Position numbers and translations under genes: made by a program
Assembly: GCA_006226775.1 (NCBI GenBank)
Contig: SBGD01000048.1
Coordinates: 1-64,000 of the forward strand
Direction: 5' to 3'
Length of the DNA: 64,000 bases
Origin: Paracoccaceae bacterium
GTDB taxonomy: Bacteria > Pseudomonadota > Alphaproteobacteria > Rhodobacterales > Rhodobacteraceae
Part shown: piece after piece, positions 57,334-64,000 of the stretch
Position numbering within the stretch: position 1 is the first letter of the stretch
Layout of the letters: every line of letters starts with the position of its first letter
Notes under the pieces: model-generated
What the model saw: only the letters and a program-made list of their open reading frames with translations
The model's database searches: none
What the model was told of the DNA's origin: nothing

Positions 57334-58110
57334 ATGCGGGCATTGGTGACCGGGGCGGGCAAGCGGCTGGGCCGCGCCATGGCGCTTTACCTGGCCGGGC
57401 GGGGCCATGACGTGGCGGTGCATTACGCCAGCTCCGCCAAGGCCGCCGAAGAGACCGCCGCCGATTGCCGCGCGCGGGGTGTCACGGCGGTGGCTCTGCA
57501 GGCCGACCTGCTGGACGAGGCGGCGATGCAGGCGCTCTTGCCGCGGGCGGCCGAGGCCCTGGGCGGGCCGATCGCCGTGCTGGTCAACAATGCCTCGATC
57601 TTCGAGCATGACACCCTCGCAAGCGCCACCCGCGAAAGCTGGGACCGGCACATGGAGAGCAACCTGCGCGCGCCCTACGTGCTGACCCAGGCGCTGGCGG
57701 CCCAGGCGCCGAAGGCGGTTCTCGACGCCAATGGCGAGCCGCGGGCCCGGGCACTGGTGGTCAACATGATCGACCAGCGGGTGCGCAAGCTGACGCCCGA
57801 GTTCTCGACCTATACGATTGCCAAGATGGGTCTCTGGGCGCTGACCCGGACCGCCGCCCAGGGGCTGGCGCCGGATGTGCGGGTGAATGCCATCGGCCCC
57901 GGCCCCACCCTGCGCGGCGCACGCCAGAGCGAGGAGCATTTCGCCCGCCAGCGCGCCGCGACGGTGCTGCAGCGCGGCGCCGATGAGGACGACATCACCG
58001 CGGCGCTGGGCTACCTGCTGGCGTCCCCTGCCGTCACCGGACAGTTGATCTGTGTCGACGGCGGGCAGCACCTAGGCTGGCAGACGCCGGATGTGCTTGG
58101 GGTTGAATAG
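57334..58110 (+). CDS. SDR oxidoreductase resembling pteridine reductase/FolM
   Basis: 258 residues. The nucleotide loop VTGAGKRLGRAMALYLA has the Lys/Arg typical of NADPH-dependent pteridine reductases. The usual catalytic serine is replaced by Asp in NMIDQRV, and Tyr and Lys follow in STYTIAKMGLWALTR, the Asp-Tyr-Lys set of PTR1/FolM. It may reduce dihydropteridines such as dihydromonapterin. ATG 57334 with GGAGGGG upstream. It is the last gene before a 691-base gap. Confidence 0.85.
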   Translation: MRALVTGAGKRLGRAMALYLAGRGHDVAVHYASSAKAAEETAADCRARGVTAVALQADLLDEAAMQALLPRAAEALGGPIAVLVNNASIFEHDTLASATRESWDRHMESNLRAPYVLTQALAAQAPKAVLDANGEPRARALVVNMIDQRVRKLTPEFSTYTIAKMGLWALTRTAAQGLAPDVRVNAIGPGPTLRGARQSEEHFARQRAATVLQRGADEDDITAALGYLLASPAVTGQLICVDGGQHLGWQTPDVLGVE

Positions 58111-58801
58111 CCGCTCGGACCGGCCCAGCGGGGTGCCCCAGGGGAAGTTTTGCACCGCTCGCGATTTCGTGAGGGCGCGGTCGCAAAATCCCATGTATTT
58201 CAATCCGTTACTGGTATGTCAGTTATTTTCTTCTTTCTTTCAACGAGTTGACAGGTTGCTCAAATTTTAGGCAATTTGATCAAGCAGGCCGGGAATAAGG
58301 GAAATTTCCGCGTCCCCGTGACTAGTCCTCAGAGTTATCCACAGGAAACGGGAACGCAATGAGGCTTGAGATCCGCCTATGGCAATGCTGAGGAAAATGC
58401 CGAATCAAATCCCTTTGGAAAGCCGCACAGCTTTTCCGCGAATTCCGCCCGCGCGCGCCCCGGCCCGCCGGTGTCGCGCCGCCGAAAGGGGTCTTCCAGA
58501 TGCGCCTTTCGCCGGCCCCTGCGGCAAATGATCCACCGCGGCGCCGGAGGCAGGTAACATGTTACGAAAATCGTTGGGAATCACGGCCTTGGCAACAGGT
58601 CCGATATTTCCCAAGAAAAAACAAAAGGTTAACGATGCGCCCAAATATTGAGCATTTTAAGCAAACCGCTTCAATCAAAGGGAAATTTCAACCCGCCCCG
58701 AAGACCTCCCCAGAGTTGTCCACAGGATCCGTGGATTTCTTCGGCCTTGTCCCCGCCCCGATGCCGTTGCAGGCCAACCGGGGGAATCATAGGTTGAGGC
58801 C
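58111..58801. other. Longest gene-free gap, AT-rich, with two DnaA-like boxes
   Basis: 691 bases. No frame in it has coding character. It holds the 17-base direct repeat CAGAGTT(A/G)TCCACAGGA at 58330-58346 and 58711-58727, which embeds TTATCCACA (58335-58343) and TTGTCCACA (58716-58724). Also present are the palindromes GTAACATGTTAC (58554-58565) and GGAAATTTCC (58300-58309), an A-rich run near 58610-58625 and a GTTAAC. The uvrC promoter presumably lies near its right end. No start of replication is claimed. Confidence 0.55.
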
Positions 58802-60676
58802 ATGACGGATTTGCCAGAGGGACAGGCCGCACCTGCGCTGACCGGACACGCCTGCATCGGTGCCTATCTCAAGACCCTGACCAGCGCGCCGGGGGTCTAC
58901 CGGATGCTCGATGCCAGGAACGCGGTGCTCTACGTGGGCAAGGCGCGCAACCTGCGCGCGCGGGTGTCGAGCTATGCCCGGCCCACCGGGCATTCGCCGC
59001 GCATCGCCCGGATGATCCGCGATACCGCCTCGATGATGTTTCTGACCACGCGCACCGAGACCGAGGCGCTGCTGCTCGAGCAGAACCTGATCAAGCAGTT
59101 GAAACCGAAGTACAATGTGCTTCTGCGCGACGACAAGTCCTTTCCCAATATCCACGTCACCGACCATGCCTTTCCGATGATCCACAAGCATCGCGGGGCG
59201 AAGAAGGACAAGGGCGCCTATTATGGGCCCTTCGCCAGCGCGGGCGCGGTGAACCGCACGCTGAACCAGTTGCAGAAGGTGTTCCAGCTGCGCAATTGCT
59301 CGGATTCGATGTTCGAAAGCCGCACCCGGCCCTGCCTGCTCTACCAGATCAAGCGGTGTTCTGCGCCTTGCGTCGGCAAGATCGGCGCCGAGGCCTATGC
59401 CGAGAGCGTGCGCGACGCCCAGCGGTTCCTGTCGGGCCGCTCGACCAAGGTGCAGGAGAAGCTGGCGGGCGAGATGCAGGCGGCTTCGGAGGCGATGGAA
59501 TTCGAGCGCGCCGCGTCTTTGCGCGACCGCATCCGCGCGCTGACCCAGGTGCAGAGCGCGCAAGGCATCAACCCGCGCACCGTGGAGGAGGCCGACCTGA
59601 TCGCGCTGCACCTGGAAAACGGCCAGGCCTGCGTGCAGGTGTTCTTCATCCGTGCCGGGCAAAACTGGGGCAACCGCGACTTCTATCCCCGCGTCGGCGA
59701 GGACGTGGCTGCGGCAGAAGTGCTGGAAGCCTTCATCGGCCAGTTCTACGACACCAAGGAGCCGCCGCGCCAGTTGATCCTGAGCCACGGGATCGAGGAC
59801 GAAGACCTGATGGTCGATGCCCTGAGCCAGAAGGCGGGCCGCAAGGTGACGCTGCTGGTGCCGCAACGGGGCGAGAAGGCCGAACTGATCGAAAGCGCGG
59901 TGCGCAATGCCCGCGAATCGCTGGGCCGCAAGATGGCCGAAACCGCGACCCAGGCGAAGCTCTTGCGCGGGGTGGCCGAGGCGTTCGGACTGGAGGCGCC
60001 ACCCGAGCGCATCGAGGTCTACGACAACAGCCATATCCAGGGTGCGCACGCGGTGGGGGCGATGATCGTGGCCGGGGCCGAGGGCTTCATGAAGAACCAC
60101 TATCGCAAGTTCAACATCAAGGGGGACGATCTGACCCCGGGCGACGATTTCGGCATGATGAAGGAGGTGCTCGCGAGGCGGTTCAAGCGTTTGCAGAAGG
60201 AAGACCCCGAGCGCGACAAGGGGCTCTGGCCGGACTTGTTGTTGATCGACGGCGGCGCCGGGCAGGTCTCGGCGGTGGCGGAGATCATGCGGGAGTACGG
60301 CGTCGAGGACATCCCCATGGTCGGCGTCGCCAAGGGCATCGACCGCGACCAGGGCAAGGAGGAATTCCACCGCGTCGGCACGCGGCCCATGGCGCTGCGG
60401 CGCAACGACCCGGTGCTCTATTTCATCCAGCGGCTGCGCGACGAGGCGCACCGCTTTGCCATCGGCACCCATCGGGCGAAACGGTCGAAGGCGGTGGGCG
60501 CGACGCCTTTGGACGAGATTGCGGGCGTGGGGGCGGCGCGCAAGCGGGCGCTGCTCGCGCATTTCGGCTCGGCCAAGGCGGTGAGCCGGGCGAACCTGGC
60601 GGATCTCAAGGCGGTGGAAGGGGTGTCGGAGGCGCTGGCGGAGAAGATCTATGCCTTCTTTCATGAGGCGGGGTAG
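58802..60676 (+). CDS. uvrC: UvrC excinuclease subunit C
   Basis: 624 residues. The N-terminal GIY-YIG nuclease opens [19 protein letters not shown], the UVR motif lies around residue 220 ([20 protein letters not shown]), the RNase H-like second nuclease has [19 protein letters not shown], and two helix-hairpin-helix motifs close the protein ([19 protein letters not shown] and [17 protein letters not shown]). It makes both incisions in nucleotide excision repair. A GGATATTT-type repeat follows. Confidence 0.97.
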   Translation: MTDLPEGQAAPALTGHACIGAYLKTLTSAPGVYRMLDARNAVLYVGKARNLRARVSSYARPTGHSPRIARMIRDTASMMFLTTRTETEALLLEQNLIKQLKPKYNVLLRDDKSFPNIHVTDHAFPMIHKHRGAKKDKGAYYGPFASAGAVNRTLNQLQKVFQLRNCSDSMFESRTRPCLLYQIKRCSAPCVGKIGAEAYAESVRDAQRFLSGRSTKVQEKLAGEMQAASEAMEFERAASLRDRIRALTQVQSAQGINPRTVEEADLIALHLENGQACVQVFFIRAGQNWGNRDFYPRVGEDVAAAEVLEAFIGQFYDTKEPPRQLILSHGIEDEDLMVDALSQKAGRKVTLLVPQRGEKAELIESAVRNARESLGRKMAETATQAKLLRGVAEAFGLEAPPERIEVYDNSHIQGAHAVGAMIVAGAEGFMKNHYRKFNIKGDDLTPGDDFGMMKEVLARRFKRLQKEDPERDKGLWPDLLLIDGGAGQVSAVAEIMREYGVEDIPMVGVAKGIDRDQGKEEFHRVGTRPMALRRNDPVLYFIQRLRDEAHRFAIGTHRAKRSKAVGATPLDEIAGVGAARKRALLAHFGSAKAVSRANLADLKAVEGVSEALAEKIYAFFHEAG

Positions 60677-60687
60677 GTCTTGACGGA

Positions 60688-60773
60688 GCGCCTGCGGCGC
60701 GCAGGTTTTGTTGTTTTGATGAGGGGGCGCTGCCCCCTCAAACTCCCCCGGGATATTTATGAAACCGAAGAAG
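60688..60773 (+). repeat. GGATATTT-type 3'-end repeat between uvrC and gph
   Basis: Near-identical to 55259-55340: GCGCCTGCGGCGCGCAGG, GAGGGGGCGCTGCCCCCTC, CTCCCCCGGGATATTT, ACCGAAGAAG. It starts 12 bases after the uvrC stop, co-oriented with uvrC. Its right end encodes, on the minus strand, the stop and last residues of gph (…SSVS). Confidence 0.9.
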
Positions 60774-61407
60774 CACGGACCAGGGCGGGGAGGTCGGCGA
60801 AGTGCGAGAACCGGGCGGTGTGTGGCAGGGCGTCGACGGGGTGTTTGCGGTAGCCTTCGGTGTAGAGCAGGAAGGGGATCTTCGCGGCCTGGGCGGTTTC
60901 GGCGTCGGTCTCGCTGTCGCCGACGTAGAGCGCCTGTGTGGCGCCGTTGAGGGCGGCGTGGAGCATTGCCGGGTCGGGTTTGCGCGTGGGCAGGCTGTCG
61001 CCGCCGATCACCCGGTCGAAGAAGGGCGCGAGGCCGGTGTCGCGCAGGCAGGTCAGCGTCGCGGCATGGGGCTTGTTGGTGCAGAGCGCGAGGGGATGCC
61101 CGGCGGCTTTCAGCGCCTCCAGCGTCTCGCGCGCGCCGGGATAGATCACCGAGGGCGGGGTTGGCACGGTGACGTAGATCGCCAGGATGCGGTCGTGCAG
61201 GTCGTGGAAACGGTCCTGCGGCAGACCCAGGTGGGCCAGGACCTGGTCGACCAGCTTGGGCAACCCGCGTCCGACGAAACCTTGGACCAAGGCCTCGTCG
61301 AGCGGGCCAAGACCGATGTCCGCGAGGCCTGCGTTCACCGATTGCGCGATCTGCGGCACCGAGTGGATCAGCGTGCCGTCGAGGTCGAAGGCGATGGTGG
61401 CGGGCAT
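60757..61407 (-). CDS. gph: Phosphoglycolate phosphatase-like HAD hydrolase
   Basis: 216 residues. HAD motif I FDLDGTLIHSV near the start, motif II LALCTNKPH, motif III around GGDSLPTRKPDPAM, and motif IV YVGDSETDAETA. It removes phosphate from 2-phosphoglycolate in relatives. Start ATG 61407 follows the rpe stop directly, giving a rpe-gph pair common in proteobacteria. The C-terminal residues ASSVS and the stop come from the intergenic repeat. Confidence 0.93.
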   Translation of the reverse strand: MPATIAFDLDGTLIHSVPQIAQSVNAGLADIGLGPLDEALVQGFVGRGLPKLVDQVLAHLGLPQDRFHDLHDRILAIYVTVPTPPSVIYPGARETLEALKAAGHPLALCTNKPHAATLTCLRDTGLAPFFDRVIGGDSLPTRKPDPAMLHAALNGATQALYVGDSETDAETAQAAKIPFLLYTEGYRKHPVDALPHTARFSHFADLPALVRASSVS

Positions 61408-62082
61408 CTAGAGGCTCTCGCGGATGGCGCGGATGTTGGCGCCGTAGACCTCGGGGTGATCGACCGAGCCGCCGCGGAAGACCGCCGAGCCCGCGACCAG
61501 CACATTGGCGCCGGCTCCGACCACCAGCGGCGCGGTCGTCGAATCGACGCCGCCGTCGACCTGGATGTGGACCTCGCGGTCGCCGATCATCGCGCGGACC
61601 TTGGCGATCTTGGCGGTGAGGTCGATGAACTTCTGCCCGCCGAAGCCGGGGTTGACCGTCATCACCAGCACCATGTCTGCCAGATCCAGCACCTCGGCCA
61701 CCGCCTCGGCCGGAGTGCCGGGGTTGAGCGCGACACCGGCCTGCATCCCCGCGCCCTTGATCGCCTGGAGCGTGCGGTGGATATGCGGGCCGGCCTCGAC
61801 ATGGGCGGTCAGCATGTCGGCGCCGGCCTTGGCATAGGCCTCGATATAGGGGTCGACCGGGGCGATCATCAGGTGCACGTCCATGAAGGTCTTGACATGC
61901 GGGCGGAAGGCCTTGACCGCCGATGGGCCGAAGGTGAGGTTGGGCACGAAATGGCCGTCCATCACGTCGACATGGACCCAATCGGCGCCCTGCGCCTCGA
62001 TGGCCTGGATCTCGCGGCCGAAGTCGGCGAAATCGGCGGAAAGGATCGACGGGGCGATCTTGACGGAACGGTCGAAGGTCAT
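61408..62082 (-). CDS. rpe: Ribulose-phosphate 3-epimerase
   Basis: 224 residues, a TIM barrel. [15 protein letters not shown] opens it, [17 protein letters not shown] is the metal and catalytic site, and [13 protein letters not shown] and [14 protein letters not shown] are the phosphate-binding part. It interconverts ribulose- and xylulose-5-phosphate in the pentose phosphate and Calvin cycles. ATG 62082 opens the conserved domain; gph follows with no gap. Confidence 0.97.
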   Translation of the reverse strand: MTFDRSVKIAPSILSADFADFGREIQAIEAQGADWVHVDVMDGHFVPNLTFGPSAVKAFRPHVKTFMDVHLMIAPVDPYIEAYAKAGADMLTAHVEAGPHIHRTLQAIKGAGMQAGVALNPGTPAEAVAEVLDLADMVLVMTVNPGFGGQKFIDLTAKIAKVRAMIGDREVHIQVDGGVDSTTAPLVVGAGANVLVAGSAVFRGGSVDHPEVYGANIRAIRESL

Positions 62083-62143
62083 CTGCTGCGGGCTCCTGTG
62101 GCGGTTTGCCCGCCTCATACGCCGGTGCGCGGGCGAGGTCCAG

Positions 62144-63202
62144 TTACTCGCCCCGCCCGGCCGGCCAGTCCAGATCGACCCAGACCAGCGCATGGCGCGA
62201 GGCGCGCAGCGCAAGCGTCCCGGGCGCGGGCCAGAGCGTGGCGGCGTCGAGTACCGTCAGGTCCGCCGAGGGCAGCACGTAGTCGACCCGCAGGTTGCCG
62301 GGGTCGGGGTCGTCCCAGTTGGCGGTGTCGACTGCCGGGTCGCCGGTCTGGCCGGGGTTGGCCTCGAGGGCGGCGCCGGGGTCCTGCGGCCGGGGGTCCT
62401 GGAGGCGCGGGTCGCTGAGCAGGGCGCGGATCGCCGCGGGACGCCCCTGCCCGTCCGAGGGGTCGAGATTGGCATTGCCGAGCAGCACGAAAGGCCCCTC
62501 GGGCGGCGTGCCGATCTCGCCGTTCAGGTGATGCTGCCAGAAGATCACCTCGTCGTGGTTGCGTCGGCCATTGTGGTCTTCCGGGCCGTCGAAGACCGGC
62601 GGGGTGGCGGAAAACCCCATGAGTGTCAGGCGCTTGCCCGCGACGCTGACCGGCACGGCCCAATGGGCGGTGCTCGAGAGCGGCATCACCGCTTGCGCCG
62701 CCCGCGGCACCTCGGCGCCGCCGATCAGGCTGTCGGGCAGGTCGCGCCAGAGCAAGCCGGAGAAATCCTGCGCCGCCTCGGTCTCGATCGGGTGGCGGGA
62801 CATTAGCGCGATGCCGCCCTCGCCGGTGAAAAAGCCGAAGCCCAGGGCATCCTCCGGCTCGCCCAGCCGCCCGTCGCCGTCAAGGTCGTGCCCGCTGTCG
62901 CGGCCCGCGTTCTGGCGCGGGGCGTAAAGATGCGGATAGCTTGGCCCGGCCTCGGCAAGGCGCGCCCGCAGCGCGCGCAGGGCGGCAAGGTCGAGGTCGT
63001 GGTCGATGTCGGTGAGCAGCAGGATGTCGGGGCGGACCTCGGCCAGAAGCGCCGCGACGGCGGTCACCTGCGGATCTTCGCCGCGCAGGATGTCACGCAG
63101 CAGCAGGCCGGGGCCCTTGCGGCTCAGCTCGACATGCCAGGTGGCGACGCGCAGCGGCTCGGCGCCCAGGGGCGCGGCCAGGCAAAGGACAGCGGCGATC
63201 AG
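62144..63202 (-). CDS. Secreted endonuclease/exonuclease/phosphatase-fold protein (apparent CTG start)
   Basis: About 352 residues if translation begins at CTG 63202. A signal-peptide-like [13 protein letters not shown] is followed by [49 protein letters not shown], and the terminal [11 protein letters not shown] and [10 protein letters not shown], the metal-site motifs of the EEP (DNase I-like) fold. It probably hydrolyses phosphodiesters in the periplasm or outside. In frame there is no ATG/GTG/TTG between the coding overlap with the upstream gene (stop 63199) and the signal peptide. CTGA overlap with that stop suggests a rare CTG start; an upstream ATG at 63313 or 63328 would overlap the neighbour by over 100 bases. 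Confidence 0.8.
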   Translation of the reverse strand: MIAAVLCLAAPLGAEPLRVATWHVELSRKGPGLLLRDILRGEDPQVTAVAALLAEVRPDILLLTDIDHDLDLAALRALRARLAEAGPSYPHLYAPRQNAGRDSGHDLDGDGRLGEPEDALGFGFFTGEGGIALMSRHPIETEAAQDFSGLLWRDLPDSLIGGAEVPRAAQAVMPLSSTAHWAVPVSVAGKRLTLMGFSATPPVFDGPEDHNGRRNHDEVIFWQHHLNGEIGTPPEGPFVLLGNANLDPSDGQGRPAAIRALLSDPRLQDPRPQDPGAALEANPGQTGDPAVDTANWDDPDPGNLRVDYVLPSADLTVLDAATLWPAPGTLALRASRHALVWVDLDWPAGRGE

Positions 63203-64000
63203 CCCGCGTGCTGGGCGCGGGCATAGGCGCGGCGGCGCTTTTCCTCGATCAGGTCGGCGACGCGGCTCATGGCGATGCCGCGCATGATCATGCTGGCGGG
63301 AATGAAGGCCCATGCCACCATCGTCCACACAAAGGCCTGGGTGTCAAACAGGGTGAAGGCGTCGAAGACGCCCGAGGCGATGCGGATGAAGGCCGGGATC
63401 AGGAAGGGCAGCACCACGCCCGCGGCAATGTTCAGGTAGCCGTCCCGGCGCAGCCGCGGCAGCACGTCGCCGCCGGTGGTGGGATCGAAGAGCGGCAGGT
63501 TGACCCAGACGTTGAAGGCGCCGTTGCGCGAGGGCCAGTCGTAGACATGGACGAGGAAGGTGAAGGTGCCCAGCGCGGTCAGCGCCAGCGCATAGACCAG
63601 CGCCGCACCGTCGCGGGCGCGCTGCACCAGGCCCAGATCGGCATCCGCCGGCAGGCCGAGCACGAAGATGCGCACCGGCGAATAGGGCAGATCCAGAAGG
63701 TCGCCGATCGCCGCGGCGCCGCGGCGGACGATGCCCGAAAGAAGGCCGCCCTGGGCGCCGGTCTGGCTGAGCGCGGTCATGCAGATCACCATCAGCACCA
63801 GCATGACAAAGCGCATCCGGTTGAACGGCGGCGCATGGCGAAACTCGACGAAGCTGGGATAGGAGGAGGCATATTCGACGAAGACGAAGATCGCCGCCAG
63901 AAGCGCGACCAGCACCGAGATCTGGGCGCCGTCGGCGCCATTGGGTCCCAGCATCAATGCCGGCAGAACAATCGTGCTGAACATCAGCATTGCCCGTACC
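63199..64000 (-). CDS. Multi-helix membrane protein of unknown function, partial at the window edge
   Basis: At least 263 residues; the frame is open through the window edge, so the true start may be outside (an ATG at 63990 is possible). Membrane helices are predicted around residues 4-20, 25-40, 62-80, 128-155, 185-205 and 215-235. FVEYASSYPSFVEFRHAPPFNRMRF is a polar loop that looks conserved in Rhodobacteraceae. The C-terminal tail is basic ([15 protein letters not shown]). I do not recognise a family. Its stop overlaps the start of the EEP-fold gene. Confidence 0.75.
   Translation of the reverse strand, partial: VRAMLMFSTIVLPALMLGPNGADGAQISVLVALLAAIFVFVEYASSYPSFVEFRHAPPFNRMRFVMLVLMVICMTALSQTGAQGGLLSGIVRRGAAAIGDLLDLPYSPVRIFVLGLPADADLGLVQRARDGAALVYALALTALGTFTFLVHVYDWPSRNGAFNVWVNLPLFDPTTGGDVLPRLRRDGYLNIAAGVVLPFLIPAFIRIASGVFDAFTLFDTQAFVWTMVAWAFIPASMIMRGIAMSRVADLIEEKRRRAYARAQHAG

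Noticed and set aside
58366-58857. Short open frames in the gap before uvrC
   Set aside because: None has a ribosome site, domain or coding-like codon use; they occur by chance in GC-rich stretches.
58787-61981. A >1000-codon minus-strand open frame across uvrC
   Set aside because: Antisense to uvrC, with a His/Arg/Gly-rich composition that is a shadow. UvrC domains on the plus strand are unambiguous.

Overview
The window is a stretch of high-GC chromosome from an alphaproteobacterium of the Rhodobacteraceae (Roseobacter/Paracoccus side of Rhodobacterales). The evidence is the gene content and order: pckA diverging from a chvI-chvG-hprK-rapZ-EIIA-HPr cluster, the msrP-msrQ pair, the TauE/TIGR02186 pair, etfB-etfA, hemC diverging from hemE, an HvrA-type H-NS protein, and the intergenic repeat families. 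The genus cannot be named from sequence reading alone. No phage, insertion sequence, integrase, CRISPR array or plasmid gene was seen. Most of the window is dense housekeeping sequence coding on both strands.

Layout. 1-475: minus-strand promoter and leader of an rRNA operon whose 16S gene would lie beyond the left edge, preceded by a cluster of GANTC sites and DnaA-like boxes. 476-2459 (-): DUF302 protein and the periplasmic methionine sulfoxide reductase MsrPQ. 2755-4851 (+): an RTX repeat protein and a secreted fasciclin-domain protein. 5049-7667 (-): clpB with a consensus heat-shock promoter. 7903-13333 (+): an unknown protein, pyrF, a branched-chain aminotransferase, a universal stress protein, an HNH nuclease that looks acquired, nfuA, tsaB and rimI. 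13544-18538 (+): a BMP/nucleoside-type ABC importer. 18635-20319 (+): TauE exporter and its TIGR02186 partner. 20377-24273 (-): a MotA/MotB-like pair with an enormous coiled coil. 24343-29247: ChaC, a DUF2125 protein, an M20 deacylase, panC and panB. 29396-34345 (+): aldehyde dehydrogenase, SDR, cupin, P1 peptidase and leuB. 34476-36011: a small secreted protein, a DMT transporter and tRNA-Pro(CGG). 36046-39175 (-): MFS transporter, class IV aminotransferase and a sulfotransferase-like protein. 39544-41571: H-NS-like protein and convergent pckA. 41941-47316 (+): ChvI/ChvG and the incomplete nitrogen-type PTS, then an acyltransferase. 47372-51031: hydroxybutyryl-CoA dehydrogenase, a DUF6473 protein and the electron transfer flavoprotein. 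51190-53278: hemC and hemE. 53543-58110 (+): ABC-2 exporter, S49 peptidase, a zinc-ribbon microprotein, a cation antiporter and a pteridine-reductase-like SDR. 58111-58801: the largest gene-free gap, with two DnaA-like boxes. 58802-64000: uvrC, then gph, rpe, a secreted endonuclease/phosphatase-fold protein and a membrane protein running off the edge (-).

The most distinctive feature is the repeat content between genes. Three palindromic families are visible. The first, built on GGGGGCN(2-3)GCCCCC followed by CCCCCGG and an AT-rich or GATGAAG segment, occurs six times, always just downstream of a gene and always co-oriented with it. Twice it supplies the last codons and the stop. The second, GTCCCGG...CCGGGAC, occurs three times with compensatory base changes. 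The third consists of two adjacent small palindromes and sits exactly in three convergent gene junctions. No complete novel multi-gene system was found. The best candidates for new biology are the 3'-end repeat family, the MotAB-like coiled-coil machine, the isolated HNH nuclease, the ALDH-SDR-cupin-P1 peptidase cluster, and the GANTC/DnaA cluster upstream of the rRNA promoter.
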